Shown: one piece after another, positions 31,366 through 33,092 of the stretch | Position numbering within the stretch: the first letter of the stretch is position 1 | Layout of the letters: every line of letters begins with the position of its first letter | Assembly (NCBI GenBank): GCA_045651765.1 | Contig: JAZRSY010000020.1 | Span: 1 to 33,092 of the forward strand | Length of the DNA stretch: 33,092 nt | Direction: 5' to 3' | Origin: SIG565 sp045651765 | Lineage (GTDB): Bacteria > Bacillota > Clostridia > Oscillospirales > Acutalibacteraceae | Notes under the pieces: model-generated | Told to the model about the DNA's origin: nothing | Databases searched by the model: none | Seen by the model: only the letters and a program-made list of their open reading frames with translations | Made by a program: the position numbers and the translations under genes

Positions 31366-31961
31366 AACAAATACTCCTTAATATCTCCAACAAACTGATT
31401 ACCGCAACGAGCAAGTTCACCAAGCACACGGTCAATACCTTGCTCGGTCTTACACCAATTTTCTTTAGTAATACCCATACATACAACAGGACAAACATAA
31501 AACTTTGTATCGGGAAACGCCATCTGATAAAGCATAAGACAACGGCGAGCGTGAAACGCTTTACAGACAATCAATGCTGACTTTATCTCTAATCCTTTTT
31601 CATCAACAACCTTTCGAGAGAGGAACGCGTTGTCACGAGTATGACCCGACTTATCTTCTCCTACGATTACATCAGCAGGCACGCCATTTTTAACAAATAC
31701 ATCAGTAAAAAACTCACAGTCAGATTGATAGTCACCATTATATATATCTGTCTTTGAGCGAACACCGGGCCACTTATCTCGTTTAACACTGACTCCACCT
31801 GACGGAATAAGCCACTTCGTATATCCTTTAAGATAAAGATCGGCAGCGTATTCGGGTTGTTCAGGATGGGAACCACCGGGCAGAAAAATAGCGTCAACTT
31901 TTTGTGGCCGATCTTCTACAAATATGAAGTTTGTTATGTCATTTATAATGCGGTCATTCAT
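31362..31961 (-). CDS. YdcF/DUF218 family protein
   Basis: 199 residues from ATG 31961 (MNDRIINDITNFIFV). The DUF218 signature is present: DAIFLPGGSHPEQPEYAADL, LIPSGGVS, and SGHTRDNAFLSRKVVDEKG before ALIVCKAFHARRCLMLYQMA. E. coli YdcF binds S-adenosylmethionine; ElyC/SanA relatives affect the envelope. No membrane anchor is seen, so this copy is cytosolic. The start overlaps the stop of the ART-like gene by 8 bases (TATGAATGA). Confidence 0.85.
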   Translation of the reverse strand: MNDRIINDITNFIFVEDRPQKVDAIFLPGGSHPEQPEYAADLYLKGYTKWLIPSGGVSVKRDKWPGVRSKTDIYNGDYQSDCEFFTDVFVKNGVPADVIVGEDKSGHTRDNAFLSRKVVDEKGLEIKSALIVCKAFHARRCLMLYQMAFPDTKFYVCPVVCMGITKENWCKTEQGIDRVLGELARCGNQFVGDIKEYLL

Positions 31962-32748
31962 ATTGTGGATACCTTTTCTTAAATTCTTTATTAGCTTTTT
32001 CTGTGAAAATCTTAGGCGTTGAAATTCTCTTATCAAGACCGATGTTTTCCCAAGTGGCAGTCCAAATCAAATAAGGTTCTAATGGGAGTTTGTCTTTAAC
32101 TTTCAAGTGTGCCCCGTCACGTACGGCCAAACCATCTTCAACTATTTTCTTCATATCAAGGTAAAGCCTTGCACCTGTTAAATATTCAGCGTTGCCATCC
32201 ATAACAATTTTGCCTCGCTGTTTTGAGTTGACAACAAGCTCTCCGGCAATATTTTTGCCAAACATAATATAGTCGCTAAAATCTTTTGGATCACCAAGAG
32301 CACTGCCAATAGGCTTTTCTTCGGCTATTGTTTTTTCGGACTTTAAAATATTCCAACTTTTAAGGCAACCATCTTTTTGTATTAATTCCCAATTTTCCAA
32401 AGACGTACTATGTACAGTATATACTTGCTCACCATCTCTTAAAATTGGTTCATCGAAACTATGGCCTGCATATTTTTCTTTAGCATATTCGAGATCCGAT
32501 TGACTGATAACAAGTATCATATTTTTGTTGTGTTTAGTGTTGAACTCAATAAAATCGCAGACCGACATTTCCCAACCGTCTGCAAAACGGCTGAATTTTA
32601 CACTATATGTACAACCGTTAAAGCTACCAACCATCAGTTTATATTCTTTACTATCGGTAAGCTGCCAAATTATCCAAGAATCATCATAAGGTTGATTGGT
32701 GATAGGGTTTATGCTATTTTCAATAAAATTATCAAGTTTGTAAATCAT
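31954..32748 (-). CDS. Possible ADP-ribosyltransferase-like (DarT/KptA-fold) protein
   Basis: 264 residues with no family I can name. The second half begins VYTVHSTSLENWELIQKDGC, which resembles the start of DarT/KptA-type ART domains (H-x-T/S ... L..I...G). It goes on with SALGDPKDFSDYIMFG, EYLTGARLYLDMKKIVEDGL and LEPYLIWTATWENIG. The catalytic Glu cannot be assigned. The N-terminal 100 residues (NPITNQPYDDSWIIWQLTDS) look like a separate alpha/beta domain. It overlaps both neighbours, 17 bases with the upstream GNAT gene, so the four genes form one translational unit. The ART call is a guess from one motif. Confidence 0.35.
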   Translation of the reverse strand: MIYKLDNFIENSINPITNQPYDDSWIIWQLTDSKEYKLMVGSFNGCTYSVKFSRFADGWEMSVCDFIEFNTKHNKNMILVISQSDLEYAKEKYAGHSFDEPILRDGEQVYTVHSTSLENWELIQKDGCLKSWNILKSEKTIAEEKPIGSALGDPKDFSDYIMFGKNIAGELVVNSKQRGKIVMDGNAEYLTGARLYLDMKKIVEDGLAVRDGAHLKVKDKLPLEPYLIWTATWENIGLDKRISTPKIFTEKANKEFKKRYPQYE

Positions 32749-33092
32749 TGTCTAATACCTTTTCATAAATCTCCTGATTGTTTTCAGGAGATTTTTCACC
32801 CGTGTTCTTATATCCACAAGCCAGCCAAAACGGTTTGCCGGTAACGGGGTCAGAAGTTAAATAAAGCCCTTTTGCACCGTCTGTTATCAATAATTCTTCT
32901 AAATGTGAATACATCTGTTTGCCATATCCATTACGGCGAAATTCAGGCAATACATAGAATTCCATTATGTAACCGTACCCAATCTTAATAAATCCTTTAT
33001 GGTTAGGATGATCAATTTTACCGTATAAAAAGCCTATTAAACTATCACCATCATAACAAAGCTCAAGATGCCTATCAATATCACCTTGTATG
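32732..33092 (-). CDS. GNAT acetyltransferase, 5' end beyond the window
   Basis: The frame runs open to the right edge, so only the last 119 residues are visible. They are a typical GNAT end: GYGYIMEFYVLPEFRRNGYG, with the acetyl-CoA loop RRNGYGKQMY, and YLTSDPVTGKPFWLACGYKN. The substrate is unknown. It is the first visible gene of the overlapping set. The ATG near 32965 is internal, not a start. Confidence 0.8.
   Translation of the reverse strand, partial: IQGDIDRHLELCYDGDSLIGFLYGKIDHPNHKGFIKIGYGYIMEFYVLPEFRRNGYGKQMYSHLEELLITDGAKGLYLTSDPVTGKPFWLACGYKNTGEKSPENNQEIYEKVLDNDLQT

Larger units (their letters stand above)
24733..33092. mobile_element. Left end of a serine-recombinase element interrupting cwlD (partial)
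   Basis: A large serine recombinase gene ends right at the cwlD junction, the usual place for such enzymes. It is followed by accessory genes up to the window edge. The right boundary is not visible; how much of 27.6-33.1 kb belongs to the element is uncertain. The missing cwlD 5' part should lie beyond the edge. Confidence 0.6.

Overview
The window looks like a low-GC, endospore-forming Clostridium-class Firmicute, probably Oscillospiraceae/Ruminococcaceae-like. The evidence is a sigG start with a sigma-F-type promoter, a CwlD-type amidase, a CD1247-family protein, a DUF4830 protein, an ftsEX-M23 cluster, and strong AGGAGG ribosome sites. Taxonomy is inferred from gene content only.

Layout. 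(1) 1 to about 6335: one end of an accessory element that continues past the left edge. Nearly all genes are on the minus strand: a truncated secreted-protein remnant, a dispersed repeat, a YddF/DUF1874-like protein, a SLOG protein, an XRE regulator with a stop codon, a RemA-like protein, a winged-helix/nuclease-like protein, two tandem paralogous ribbon-helix-helix-like proteins behind a 15-codon leader ORF, a membrane transglutaminase and a repeat protein. (2) About 6336-24740: conserved chromosomal core of about 18.4 kb. It holds a cell-envelope operon (PucR/CdaR-like regulator, FtsE, FtsX, M23 hydrolase, VanZ, AI-2E family permease, coiled-coil protein), a sugar-importer ATPase, rsuA, DUF4830, ispF, ispD, a CD1247-family protein, efp, aroQ, an AP-endonuclease-like TIM barrel, yqeG, rpsU, a P-type ATPase homologue, radA and the cwlD catalytic part. 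(3) About 24740-33092: a second accessory region. It starts with a large serine recombinase, followed by about 1.1 kb of non-coding DNA rich in promoters, terminators and repeats. Then come an ECF-type sigma factor with a long C-terminal extension, an XRE-TPR regulator, and a tightly overlapping four-gene set (GNAT, ART-like, YdcF/DUF218, ASCH-GNAT).

The main observation is that both edges of the core are broken sporulation genes. At the left, sigG stops matching after about 99 residues (FSTYAVPMVI) and runs into element DNA, although its sigma-F-type promoter is intact. At the right, the sporulation amidase cwlD lacks its N-terminal part and begins inside the tail of the serine recombinase gene. 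The arrangement recalls the skin elements in sigK of Bacillus subtilis and Clostridioides difficile, which excise during sporulation. Here the interrupted genes are sigG and cwlD, and the partner halves lie outside the window.

Other points: a full-length P-type ATPase homologue that has lost several residues of the phosphorylation and hinge motifs; two diverged repeat copies whose hairpins show compensatory change; and two divergent promoter-terminator units that look like small RNAs. Functions are assigned from motif recognition by eye, without database searches.
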